Shown piece by piece: positions 42,453-50,533 of a DNA stretch of 64,000 bases. Every line of letters starts with the position of its first letter. Position 1 is the first letter of the stretch. Location: positions 36,991 through 100,990 of the forward strand of contig CAMJZV010000008.1 of the NCBI GenBank assembly GCA_946410305.1, given 5' to 3'. The translations under genes were made by a program, and so were the position numbers. This DNA is from an uncultured Prevotellaceae bacterium. GTDB lineage: Bacteria > Bacteroidota > Bacteroidia > Bacteroidales > Bacteroidaceae. The notes beneath the pieces are model-generated. The model saw only the letters and a program-made list of their open reading frames with translations, was not told the origin of the DNA and made no database searches.

Positions 42453-43334
42453 CTACCATGAAATGGAATTTAGAGTCATATAGAAATAGGCAATTGCAAA
42501 AAGGGTTACGCATAATAGAATAGCAGTAAGCAATGGTATCCACCAATATTTTCTTCGCTTTTTGCCGCACAGCAGAATGATGAGACCTATAATACCTACG
42601 ACAATAAAGAACAAGGAAGTAATAATCAAGTATGCTACGAAATGATCTCCTTGAAAGTGTGTATATTCGCCCTCAGCATTGTCAAGCAGATATGGATTAT
42701 CCTCCATAGGCTTTTCATGATACATGGCTTTGAATGTCTGATGTAATTCGCTGATGGCTTTCAAATAACTCTTAACTAACGAACTGTCTTGTAATTCTAC
42801 TGCTTTACAAATAGAATCGGCTAAGGCAACAAGTTTCCCGCAATTAGTGTTGTCATCAGGTGACCAGCATTCCGCCGTATAAGGCCAAGAAACAAAATTA
42901 TAGGTAGTACCATCACATCCGTCAATATCACAAAGATATGAAGATGTAACTACTGCCGATTTAAACAAGTTGTCAATTGAATCCATGACGGCAGGGGATA
43001 ACTGTAGTTGGTATTCTTTTATTGAAACCTTTCGAGGCTTCTCAATCGACCAAATTTTTTGCTCTGCTTTTCTTAGAATCAGCGTGTTTTTTGTGCCAAC
43101 AAGACTATATTCTGGCCTGAATGACGGTTCTGCTATATATGCAAATCTGTATGATGATTTCAATAATACATGGTTAATCTCAGTAACATAATCGTTGAAT
43201 ATATCTTTATCCCAATATATAGCCCCACTAATTGGGGTTAATCGCGATTGGGCATGTGCATTCGTCAATCCCCATGCAAATACAAGTAGAAGCGATATCG
43301 CTGTTTTGCTAATTGTTTTTGTAAGTTGTCTCAT
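42453..43334 (-). CDS. Exported membrane-anchored protein of unknown function
   Basis: The 293-residue protein has a signal peptide (ISLLLVFAWGLTNAHAQ), an extracytoplasmic domain of about 200 residues with four cysteines (YLCDIDGCDG, AECW, TNCGK) that may form disulfides, and two C-terminal membrane helices around a CGKKRRK turn. Promoter: TACCTTTG on the minus strand at 43361-43368. AT-rich like its neighbours. No family recognised. Confidence 0.65.
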   Translation of the reverse strand: MRQLTKTISKTAISLLLVFAWGLTNAHAQSRLTPISGAIYWDKDIFNDYVTEINHVLLKSSYRFAYIAEPSFRPEYSLVGTKNTLILRKAEQKIWSIEKPRKVSIKEYQLQLSPAVMDSIDNLFKSAVVTSSYLCDIDGCDGTTYNFVSWPYTAECWSPDDNTNCGKLVALADSICKAVELQDSSLVKSYLKAISELHQTFKAMYHEKPMEDNPYLLDNAEGEYTHFQGDHFVAYLIITSLFFIVVGIIGLIILLCGKKRRKYWWIPLLTAILLCVTLFAIAYFYMTLNSISW

Positions 43335-43426
43335 TTCTCATTTTTTTATGTTTGTCGATGCAAAGGTACGAAAAAATTAAAATAGCCAAAGAAAAAAAAG
43401 GGTTTGCGAAAAGCACTCAAGGGATG

Positions 43427-44425
43427 CTATTCTTCTATTGCATATTTCTTATACAATGGTTTGAATAAAGGTAGAGGATTATCATTGTATGCCTCATACA
43501 ATCCCCAGCTATAGTCGAAATAATTTTGATCTTTTTGTTTGGCTTTAGATAAAGTTTTATCTATTAAATTATAACTCCATCTGTCATTGTAGGCCATCAA
43601 TGCGCCCAAAATGCTGCGCCCAGAACCATATAATTGGGGCTTATTGAGTAAATCCTGACATACATGTCGTACTTGTTGCTTGTATGATGCCGATGGCCAT
43701 GCTATTACGGCGTCCAACGCAGTTCTGATAGTATCACGATAAGACCAAAAGTCCTTTTTGCTCGTTTGCATGAGCAAGTGGATAATCTCTTGCTTGGTAT
43801 TTTCTCTATGATGTCTAGCCAAAGCAATTAATGCATAGAGGTCGTGCCCGTATAATTGTTCTAATCGCTTCTCATATTCTGGTTTTGCTGGCAATCTGTG
43901 ATAAAGGTTGTACATGTAGTAAAACTTAGGAGTGTTATTAGAAAACAAGAGGGCACTGTCAATACGCATAGAATCAGCTACGGATACTTTATAATGATTT
44001 CTTTCATATTGAATCATGCAGATTCTAACATTAGATACAATGTCTTGTTCTCCGCAACAGCCATCTGATACCATAACTTCTGTTGTGTCTTCTATCTCCG
44101 AAATAGCCAAGTTGACAGCTTTGTGCGGCTCCCTCGTCAAAAGCGCGCGAAAGGCTATCAAGCGTTGTATCTTATCCTTATGATTCTTTGCAAGCGCTAT
44201 TAACTCTTTAGTGGAAGCATGGGCAATTAGGCTATCTGATTTCTTCCATTGATATGAGATCTTTCCTTTGGTAGGTAACTTTCTTGAAGTCATAAAAGAT
44301 TCTTCTATTTTTATTATCTGATCTGTTTTGACAGCATTATGAGTTGTCTCATTCTTTGTCTTCCCATTATTCCCACAACTTTGTAGGAACAGGGCAATTA
44401 ATAATACAATTGCAAATGGTTTCAT
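43427..44425 (-). CDS. Lipoprotein of unknown function
   Basis: The 332-residue protein has a signal peptide and lipobox L-Q-S-C (Cys17), then an Asn/Thr-rich linker and a mostly helical body. A paired-Cys motif (SDGCCGEQD) lies near residue 125. Helical stretches such as LYALIALARHHRENTKQEIIHLL could be HEAT-like repeats. It is expressed from the second copy of the shared promoter module (44451-44505). Function unknown. Confidence 0.65.
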   Translation of the reverse strand: MKPFAIVLLIALFLQSCGNNGKTKNETTHNAVKTDQIIKIEESFMTSRKLPTKGKISYQWKKSDSLIAHASTKELIALAKNHKDKIQRLIAFRALLTREPHKAVNLAISEIEDTTEVMVSDGCCGEQDIVSNVRICMIQYERNHYKVSVADSMRIDSALLFSNNTPKFYYMYNLYHRLPAKPEYEKRLEQLYGHDLYALIALARHHRENTKQEIIHLLMQTSKKDFWSYRDTIRTALDAVIAWPSASYKQQVRHVCQDLLNKPQLYGSGRSILGALMAYNDRWSYNLIDKTLSKAKQKDQNYFDYSWGLYEAYNDNPLPLFKPLYKKYAIEE

Positions 44426-44450
44426 TGTTCAATTATTTTGTATGACGATG

Positions 44451-44505
44451 CAAAGGTACAAAATAAATTTCGCTTTGTCAAGAGGCAATACGCTATTGAC
44501 ACAGA
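44451..44505 (-). promoter_or_regulatory. Shared promoter module, copy 2
   Basis: TACCTTTG (44451-44458, minus) with TTG 20 bases up inside the 34-base block (44472-44505) that is identical to 38122-38155. Confidence 0.65.
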
Positions 44506-44602
44506 TTGAAACAGTTAAGTTATTAATAAACAAGAAGATAACGAATCTCGTATTGGCGACATTGACACATTCTTCCCCCAATAATCTGGGCACACTAAGT
44601 AT

Positions 44603-44685
44603 ACCTTACAGAAGTTTTTTCCTAGAAAAATGCCTTCACATTCACGCGTAAGTCATTGATAGATTGCGCAGTAAGTGTGAACCCT
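44603..44685. repeat. Dispersed ~80-bp repeat, copy 2
   Basis: Same order of words as at 34818-34900 (ACCTTACAGAAG, TTTT, AAAA, CACGCGTAAGTCATTGATAG, GCGCAGTAAGTGTGAAC); TTCACA and TGTGAA at 44635 and 44676 form inverted ends. Confidence 0.6.
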
Positions 44686-44779
44686 GTTAGAGGGAGGTTG
44701 GTGCCTAGGAGATATCAAAAACCTGCATCCCTGTGATTCTCTAGTTCCGTGTTCTACACAAAGGTGGTAAAAAACGTGT

Positions 44780-45031
44780 TGAAGACTGACAAGACTGACA
44801 GCCCTCTCTGTAAAATTCTCTAGAGAATTCTGCAATTATTAGCTGTATACGACCAAAATTCTCTAGAGAATTTTCCGTTTCTATAGCTAATACGCGCAAA
44901 AATACAGCTATTATTGGGCATGAATGCTGTCAGTCTCCTGTCAGTCTTGACACTCTCCGAAAAGACTGCAAACGCCCTGTGCATCGGGGTTTTGTCAGTC
45001 TGTCAGTCTCTATCGCAAAATTTTCAGACCT
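44780..45031. repeat. Palindromic non-coding element with GACTGACA arms
   Basis: AAGACTGACAAGACTGACAG ... TTATTAGCTGTAT on the left is mirrored by TACAGCTATTATTGGG ... CTGTCAGTCTCCTGTCAGTC on the right. The centre holds two copies of the perfect 16-base palindrome AATTCTCTAGAGAATT (44814-44829 and 44857-44872). Shares the AGCTGTA word and mirror architecture with 1835-2326. With the neighbouring repeat it fills the gene-free interval 44506-45119. Confidence 0.55.
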
Positions 45032-45119
45032 CGAAACAAAAGCTGCGGACTGAAGCATTGTCACTTCCGTCTTTCATATGAACAATGTTCACACCAGCTA
45101 AGTAGCGTCTGGGTATGGC

Positions 45120-45572
45120 TTATAATGTCAAAATTTGTTCGGCATGCTCTTTGGTCTTCACTTGTTTGCCTGCAAAGATTTGTTCAATGATGCCTTCTTC
45201 GTTGATGATAAAGGTGGTGCGGATGGTACCCATCGTTTTCTTACCGTACATAGACTTCTCGCCCCATGCGCCCATCGCCTCCAGAAGTGTGTGGTCGACA
45301 TCGGCAATCAAGGGGAATGGTAATTCGTGCTTCTCCTTAAACTTTACGTGTGAAGCGGCAGAGTCTTTGCTCACGCCAACAACTTCATAACCGGCTCCCT
45401 GTAGTTCTCCGTAATGGTCGCGCAGGCTGCAAGCCTCGGCCGTACAACCGCTAGTATTGTCCTTCGGATAGAAATACAGCACCAGCTTCCGTCCTTTGTA
45501 ATCACTCAGACGGATTTCTCGTCCTTGTTCGTCCTTGCCCAGAATCTCGGGCGCCTTGTCTCCGATGTTCAT
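45120..45572 (-). CDS. bcp: Thioredoxin-dependent thiol peroxidase (Bcp/PrxQ)
   Basis: The 150-residue peroxiredoxin reduces hydroperoxides. It has the PrxQ motif NTSGCTAEAC with peroxidatic Cys43 and resolving Cys48, the catalytic Thr/Pro region YFYPKDNT, and the conserved WGEKSMYGKKTMGTIRTTFII strand. Length and motifs are standard. No strong promoter was recognised upstream; the hairpin between 45616 and 45651 separates it from the next unit. Confidence 0.96.
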   Translation of the reverse strand: MNIGDKAPEILGKDEQGREIRLSDYKGRKLVLYFYPKDNTSGCTAEACSLRDHYGELQGAGYEVVGVSKDSAASHVKFKEKHELPFPLIADVDHTLLEAMGAWGEKSMYGKKTMGTIRTTFIINEEGIIEQIFAGKQVKTKEHAEQILTL

Positions 45573-45615
45573 GTTAATATATTTTTTGGTTATTCGGTTA
45601 CGTAGATAGTGATTT

Positions 45616-45651
45616 GAAAAAGACCGACGGCTATTGATGGCCGTCGGTCTT
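45616..45651 (-). terminator. Terminator after the GGGtGRT gene
   Basis: AGACCGACGGC and GCCGTCGGTCT form a perfect 11-bp stem with an 8-base loop; on the minus strand TTTTTC follows. Confidence 0.85.
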
Positions 45652-45672
45652 GATATAAATAGTGTGCACTGA

Positions 45673-46689
45673 TTACTTTTTGTTCAGGGCGAGGTCGATG
45701 GCTACGGCGATAGCTACGGTAGCACCAACCATTGGGTTGTTACCGATGCCGAGGAAGCCCATCATCTCTACGTGGGCAGGTACTGAAGAAGAACCTGCAA
45801 ACTGGGCGTCAGAGTGCATACGACCCATGGTGTCTGTCATACCGTAAGAAGCGGGACCTGCAGCCATGTTGTCGGGGTGCAGGGTACGACCCGTACCACC
45901 ACCAGAAGCTACTGAGAAGTAGGGCTTGCCAGCGAGCACGCGCTCCTTCTTATAGGTACCTGCTACGGGGTGCTGGAAGCGGGTGGGGTTGGTAGAGTTA
46001 CCCGTGATAGATACGTCTACGTTCTCCTTCCACAGGATGGCTACACCCTCGCGAACATCGTCAGCACCATAGCACTTTACCTTCAGACGGCTGGGGTTGT
46101 TGCCATAAGGAACCTCCTTGACAACCTTCAGCTCAGAGGTGAAGTAGTCGAACTGAGTCTGTACGTATGTGAAACCATTGATGCGGCTGATGATCTGTGC
46201 AGCGTCCTTGCCCAGACCGTTCAGGATAACGCGGAGGGGCTTCTTACGAACCTTGTTGGCCATCTCGGCAATCTTGATGGCACCCTCGGCAGCAGCGAAC
46301 GACTCGTGACCAGCCAGGAAGGCGAAGCACTCAGTCTCCTCGCGGAGCAGACGGGCAGCCAGGTTACCATGACCCAGACCCACCTTACGGTCGTCGGCAA
46401 CAGAACCGGGGATACAGAAGCTCTGCAGACCGATACCGATAGCCTCGGCAGCGTCAGCAGCGGTCTTAACACCCTTCTTGATAGCGATAGCAGCACCACA
46501 AACGTAGGCCCACTTAGCGTTCTCGAAGCAGATACGCTGGGTGTCCTCACACATCTGGTAGGGATCTACACCTGCCTTGTCACAAATCTCGTTGGCCTCC
46601 TCGATAGAGTTGATGCCATTCTCCTTCAGAGCAGCAAGAACCTGGTTGATACGGCGCTCCTGACTCTCAAACTGTACTTTTCTAATCAT
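45673..46689 (-). CDS. GGGtGRT protein
   Basis: The 338-residue protein carries the eponymous motif ASGGGTGRTLHPDN (about residues 260-275) and a C-terminal Gly/Ala-rich region (MMGFLGIGNNPMVGATVAIAVAID). The family occurs in anaerobes next to an IscU-like scaffold, as here (14-base gap). Its biochemical function is unknown. The Gly-rich loop and the partner suggest a role in Fe-S or another anaerobic cofactor, but this is inference from context. Confidence 0.93.
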   Translation of the reverse strand: MIRKVQFESQERRINQVLAALKENGINSIEEANEICDKAGVDPYQMCEDTQRICFENAKWAYVCGAAIAIKKGVKTAADAAEAIGIGLQSFCIPGSVADDRKVGLGHGNLAARLLREETECFAFLAGHESFAAAEGAIKIAEMANKVRKKPLRVILNGLGKDAAQIISRINGFTYVQTQFDYFTSELKVVKEVPYGNNPSRLKVKCYGADDVREGVAILWKENVDVSITGNSTNPTRFQHPVAGTYKKERVLAGKPYFSVASGGGTGRTLHPDNMAAGPASYGMTDTMGRMHSDAQFAGSSSVPAHVEMMGFLGIGNNPMVGATVAIAVAIDLALNKK

Positions 46690-46703
46690 AGTCGTATCCT
46701 CCT

Positions 46704-47405
46704 TTATTCTTTACGTGGGTCAATAGCCTTTACTGCACCCTGCTCCTTGGTCGTACGACCGTAAGAACCAGTGTTCTTCTTCATAGCCTCGTTGGCGTCC
46801 ATACCGTTCTTGATGGCTTCCATCATCTTGCCCAGGTGTACATACTCGTAACCGCAAACCTCGTTGTTGGCGTCGAGATACATCTTGGTGATGTAACCCT
46901 CGGTGAGCTCCAGGTAACGGGTACCCTTGGCAACAGTGCCATAGAGTGTACCAGTCTGTGAGCGGAGACCCTTACCGAGGTCTTCCAGACCAGCACCGAT
47001 AGCCAGACCGCCCTCAGAGAAAGCACTCTGTGTGCGACCGTATACAATCTGCAGGAAGAGTTCACGCATAGCGGTGTTGATAGCGTCGCAAACCAGGTCG
47101 GTGTTCAGCGCTTCCAACAGAGTCTTGCCAGGAAGAATCTCGCTGGCCATAGCGGCAGAGTGGGTCATACCAGTGCAGCCGATGGTCTCAACAAGTGCCT
47201 CCTGAATGATGCCGTCCTTAACGTTAAGGCTCAGCTTGCAGGCACCCTGCTGAGGTGCACACCAACCAATACCGTGGGTGTAACCCGAAATGTCCTTGAT
47301 CTCCTTTGCCTGAATCCATTTGCCCTCCTCGGGAATGGGTGCAGGACCATGGTAGGCGCCCTTGCAAACGCTACACATGTTGTTCACTTCTGTTGAATAA
47401 ATCAT
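46704..47405 (-). CDS. IscU-like iron-sulfur cluster scaffold protein
   Basis: The 233-residue protein has an N-terminal CSVCKG pair not found in IscU, then an IscU-like core with GWCAPQQGACKLSL, the loop ETIGCTGMTHSAAMASEIL and helical segments ending with a Lys-rich tail. IscU-type scaffolds hold nascent Fe-S clusters on conserved cysteines. The version found with GGGtGRT proteins is longer than IscU (about 130 residues). It is first in a two-gene unit; TAACTTTG on the minus strand (47461-47468) is its -7 box. Confidence 0.9.
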   Translation of the reverse strand: MIYSTEVNNMCSVCKGAYHGPAPIPEEGKWIQAKEIKDISGYTHGIGWCAPQQGACKLSLNVKDGIIQEALVETIGCTGMTHSAAMASEILPGKTLLEALNTDLVCDAINTAMRELFLQIVYGRTQSAFSEGGLAIGAGLEDLGKGLRSQTGTLYGTVAKGTRYLELTEGYITKMYLDANNEVCGYEYVHLGKMMEAIKNGMDANEAMKKNTGSYGRTTKEQGAVKAIDPRKE

Positions 47406-47598
47406 ACTTAAAATATAAACTAAAGATAAATAAAATCCGAAAAGTATTTGTCTATCCCTGCAAAGTTACTAAGGTAATTGGAAGTAGCCAAATGCTGTTT
47501 CTGTAATTTAAGAACAATTAACAGACATTTTTGGCGCTTTCTGCCTACCAGTGGGAAACCCGCTCAACTTTGCAAACTGCGTATGGCAAATAGCTCTT

Positions 47599-48327
47599 CT
47601 AGTAGAGCTCTGCAGGAATGAGCTGTTTGGCGTTCTCAAAATCCTCTGGCGTGTCCAGCTCGATAGAGAAGAACTGGGTGGTGTCGACGATGCGGAAAGT
47701 GTGACCTTGGGGGATGAGGCGCTCGAAGGCTCGCTCGTAGAATACGTCGATGAGTCCCTCGTGTTCTATCATCTGCTCCAGCTCCTTGAAGAGGGCTGTG
47801 CTGTAGCTGGCCGTCATCTTCTCAAAGCCTACGCTCTCGCCAATGGCCTGCTCGATGCTGCACGTCTTGCTGAGTTCCATGATGCGGTTGTCTGCGTCGA
47901 CGATGACCTTGATTTCTTCCTCGCCACACTCATGACGGTTCAGCGCCAGAGCATTGCCCTCGGCAGCCAGTACGGCACGGATGAGCTGTGGGTCGAAGAG
48001 TATGTCGCTATCAGACAGCAGGAAGTCCTTACCCTCAGTATAGGGGCGTGTCATCCACAGTGAGAAGATGTTGTTGTTGTGCTCGTAGTCGCCGTTATGG
48101 ATGAAGTGGATGTTCAGCGAGGGGTACTGTGTGGTCAGGAAGTCGCGAATCATCTCAGCACGATAGCCAGTGACGACTACCAACTCGTTGATGCCAGCGG
48201 CAATCATCGCGTCGACAGTACGCTGCAACAAGGTGCGCTCACCAATCTTCAATAAACACTTCGGACATGCGTCAGTCAGTGGGCGCAGTCGTTTTGCCAT
48301 TCCGGCAGCCAATATTACTCCAATCAT
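47599..48327 (-). CDS. LicC-like nucleotidyltransferase (probable CDP-alcohol maker)
   Basis: The 242-residue protein is a sugar-nucleotidyltransferase-fold enzyme: GVILAAGMAKRLRPLTDACPKCLL (nucleotide loop), GYRAEMI, and the EHNNNIFSLWM motif typical of phosphocholine and inositol-phosphate cytidylyltransferases, then LSDSDILFD for metal binding. It probably activates a phosphorylated alcohol with CTP. The neighbouring CDP-alcohol phosphotransferase supports this. The actual alcohol is unknown. Confidence 0.85.
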   Translation of the reverse strand: MIGVILAAGMAKRLRPLTDACPKCLLKIGERTLLQRTVDAMIAAGINELVVVTGYRAEMIRDFLTTQYPSLNIHFIHNGDYEHNNNIFSLWMTRPYTEGKDFLLSDSDILFDPQLIRAVLAAEGNALALNRHECGEEEIKVIVDADNRIMELSKTCSIEQAIGESVGFEKMTASYSTALFKELEQMIEHEGLIDVFYERAFERLIPQGHTFRIVDTTQFFSIELDTPEDFENAKQLIPAELY

Positions 48328-48465
48328 ATTTCAATGCTTAATGCTTAATGCTTAATTCTTAATGCTTAATGCTTAATTCATATCTTCTACCTTCAAGCTC
48401 CCCTTCCTTTTCTCTGACCTAAAGGTGCAGAGTGTGGCGTTGCAATGGAAGGGGTTGGGGGTAGG
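48328..48465. repeat. GCATTAAG spacer repeats and a CCCCTTCC hairpin
   Basis: Seven or so AATGCTTAATGCTTAA units are followed by CTCCCCTTCC and, 40 bases on, GGAAGGGG, an inverted pair. The spacer separates two otherwise tightly packed genes of the lipid cluster. Confidence 0.55.
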
Positions 48466-49527
48466 CTACTCCTTAATTTTCATCAGTGCCATTCCGATGG
48501 CTATCCAGAGAATCTCACGTACGCGGCAGATGATGCTGACAAAGATGCCCAGGGCTGCAGAGAGTCCTAAGGCCGCAATGCTCAGCACAAAGCCACCTTC
48601 CTGCACACCAATCTGCATGGGCAGGAAGCCGATGAGGTTGGCGAATAGGGTGGTGAAGGCCACGATGAGTACGGAGTGCAGGTAGGTTAGCACCATGCCG
48701 TCCAGTCCGCCACCATTGTCGATGCCGAAGAGCAGGAGCATGAACATCACCTCCAGGCTCTGTACCATGCGCGAGCTGTATTCTAATATAAGACTGGTGT
48801 AGAACGCCTTGGTGTCCTGTCCGTAGAGGGCAGAGATCTGGGCGTCGATGTTGCGCAGGGCCTCTGCGTGATTGCCACGGAAGCGACGGCTCCATCCTTT
48901 CAGGAATGGTATCTTGCCAATCAGCCCTAGCACATAGACCACCAGTCCGTTGCGATAACCCTTGGAGAATATCCAGAAGGCCACCAAACAGAACAGGATA
49001 ATGATACCCAATACGGTGCCGATGGCTATCGTCATGGGCATGTCACCTACGAGTACCAGTGCCAGGTAGATGAAGATGCTGATGAACCAGAACCAGAAAT
49101 GGGCGAAGAAGTGCATCATGGCATAGAGGATTACACTCGACGTGGCGTGCTGCTTGTCAATGTCCTTCGACAACTCCATGATGCGATAGGGTTCGCCACC
49201 CAGTCCACCCACAGGAGTGGCGTAGTTGAGGGCATAGCCCGTAATGGTCAGTCGGTAGATGCGCCAGAAGCTTGGTAGCTTTGGGCTATTAGCCGTTTGC
49301 TGTTGGCTCTCTTTGCAATTTCCTTTGATAATAGCCTGCCAGGAAAAGGCGTTGAGTCCGTAGACCACTATCCAGATGCCTATGATGGGTATGAGCCAGT
49401 AGCCTGCATGACAGAGGTGATCCCACAGCTCGACGAAGCTGACATCAAAGGTGAACAGCATGACTACGCATGCTGCACAGCCAAGGAAGAAAAACAGATT
49501 GTTCAGTCGCTGCTTAGTCCAAACCAT
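48466..49527 (-). CDS. Flippase-like membrane protein (LPG synthase TM domain family)
   Basis: The 353-residue protein has about eight membrane segments and the family motifs NYATPVGGLGGEPYR and the C-terminal GFLPMQIGVQEGGF, as in MprF/UPF0104 membrane domains, which flip lipids. There is no soluble synthase domain. It overlaps the phosphotransferase gene by 14 bases and probably moves the lipid product across the membrane. ATG at 49527 is preferred over an upstream TTG. Residues about 72-86 (CKESQQQTANSPKLP) are encoded by spacer-repeat-like DNA, so an intergenic repeat seems to have inserted in frame in a loop. Confidence 0.88.
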   Translation of the reverse strand: MVWTKQRLNNLFFFLGCAACVVMLFTFDVSFVELWDHLCHAGYWLIPIIGIWIVVYGLNAFSWQAIIKGNCKESQQQTANSPKLPSFWRIYRLTITGYALNYATPVGGLGGEPYRIMELSKDIDKQHATSSVILYAMMHFFAHFWFWFISIFIYLALVLVGDMPMTIAIGTVLGIIILFCLVAFWIFSKGYRNGLVVYVLGLIGKIPFLKGWSRRFRGNHAEALRNIDAQISALYGQDTKAFYTSLILEYSSRMVQSLEVMFMLLLFGIDNGGGLDGMVLTYLHSVLIVAFTTLFANLIGFLPMQIGVQEGGFVLSIAALGLSAALGIFVSIICRVREILWIAIGMALMKIKE

Positions 49528-50500
49528 CGGCAATCTTCTTACAGAATGATTCGTGACGACGGTTCACATAGCAGTACAGCAGTCCCATGCCTACAATCTC
49601 CCAGACAAAGTTCATGGTGGGGATGTCGAGCAGACAGAACAGGAACAGCCAGAAGGAACGGAAGTTGAAGGTCAGCAGACCATTCCAGAAGATGACGGGC
49701 AGCGAGGCGTCGTGAAACTCCTTGCGCACGCTCTCTGGGATATACTCTGTAGCACCAAACTTGTCGCGCAGCTTCTGCATCAGTCGCTGGAACTGTGGCG
49801 TCACACCTTCCTGCTTCTTGGTATAGTCGATGTACGACTTCTGGAAGTAGCGTTCGCCCCAGCTGCTGTTCTCTGGCGTCATCTGGTCGTAGATCTCCTG
49901 CTGGCGCACGGAGTTGTCGAGTTCAGAACCCTTCTCACCCTTCAGGAAGAAGAGGTGTATCTGTATATAGTAGTCGGCCAGACGCTGTTGACCAGCCAGA
50001 CCGGCAATACCGGATATCAGACCAAGAACATAGACGATGGCGGTGGCTATCAGCGTGTTCTCCTGTGTGTTCTCAATGCCCAGCCAACCAAACTCGAGGT
50101 CGTGGTGCAGGTAGAAACGGTATACCAGCACGTGGTAGATGGGAATGAACCATGCGAAACCTGCCACGCCATCGAGGATGCGGCCGATACGACTCTTCTT
50201 GCCAGACAGACGGGCCAGCTGGCCATCGGTGCAGTCGAGGATGTCGGCAATCATCAGCAGTACAATGGCGATGATGTTCATCGTCAGACCCCATGTGCCG
50301 CTATAGTAGAAACTGCCACAGGCAAAGAAGAAAGCGCTGGCAGCACCGACAATCATCGACCAGATGGTCACCGTGTTGGGATGGATGTCGAAGCGGTTGA
50401 AAGCCAGTGCGCAATAATAACAGAAAGGACGGATGACATGGAGGTCAAGCCAGTCTTCCGTCTCTGATGATTTTAGTGTTGCTTTATATCCTTCGTTCAT
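49514..50500 (-). CDS. CDP-alcohol phosphatidyltransferase family protein
   Basis: The 328-residue membrane protein transfers a phospho-alcohol between CMP and an acceptor. The signature reads DGQLARLSGKKSRIGRILD, matching D-G-x2-A-R-x8-G-x3-D, but the fourth Asp expected three residues further on is Gly (LDGVAG). That residue is the proposed base in characterised enzymes, so chemistry or metal binding may differ. About six membrane helices, and an unusually long soluble stretch (about 195-265) rich in Glu/Lys. Gene order with a cytidylyltransferase, flippase and aminotransferase indicates polar lipid head-group synthesis. Confidence 0.88.
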   Translation of the reverse strand: MNEGYKATLKSSETEDWLDLHVIRPFCYYCALAFNRFDIHPNTVTIWSMIVGAASAFFFACGSFYYSGTWGLTMNIIAIVLLMIADILDCTDGQLARLSGKKSRIGRILDGVAGFAWFIPIYHVLVYRFYLHHDLEFGWLGIENTQENTLIATAIVYVLGLISGIAGLAGQQRLADYYIQIHLFFLKGEKGSELDNSVRQQEIYDQMTPENSSWGERYFQKSYIDYTKKQEGVTPQFQRLMQKLRDKFGATEYIPESVRKEFHDASLPVIFWNGLLTFNFRSFWLFLFCLLDIPTMNFVWEIVGMGLLYCYVNRRHESFCKKIADGLD

Positions 50501-50533
50501 TTCAATGCTAAATGCATAATGCTTAATGCTTAA
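50501..50533. repeat. GCATTAAG-type spacer repeat
   Basis: AATGCTAAATGCATAATGC and TTAATGCTTAATT fill the gap between the aminotransferase and phosphotransferase genes. Confidence 0.55.
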
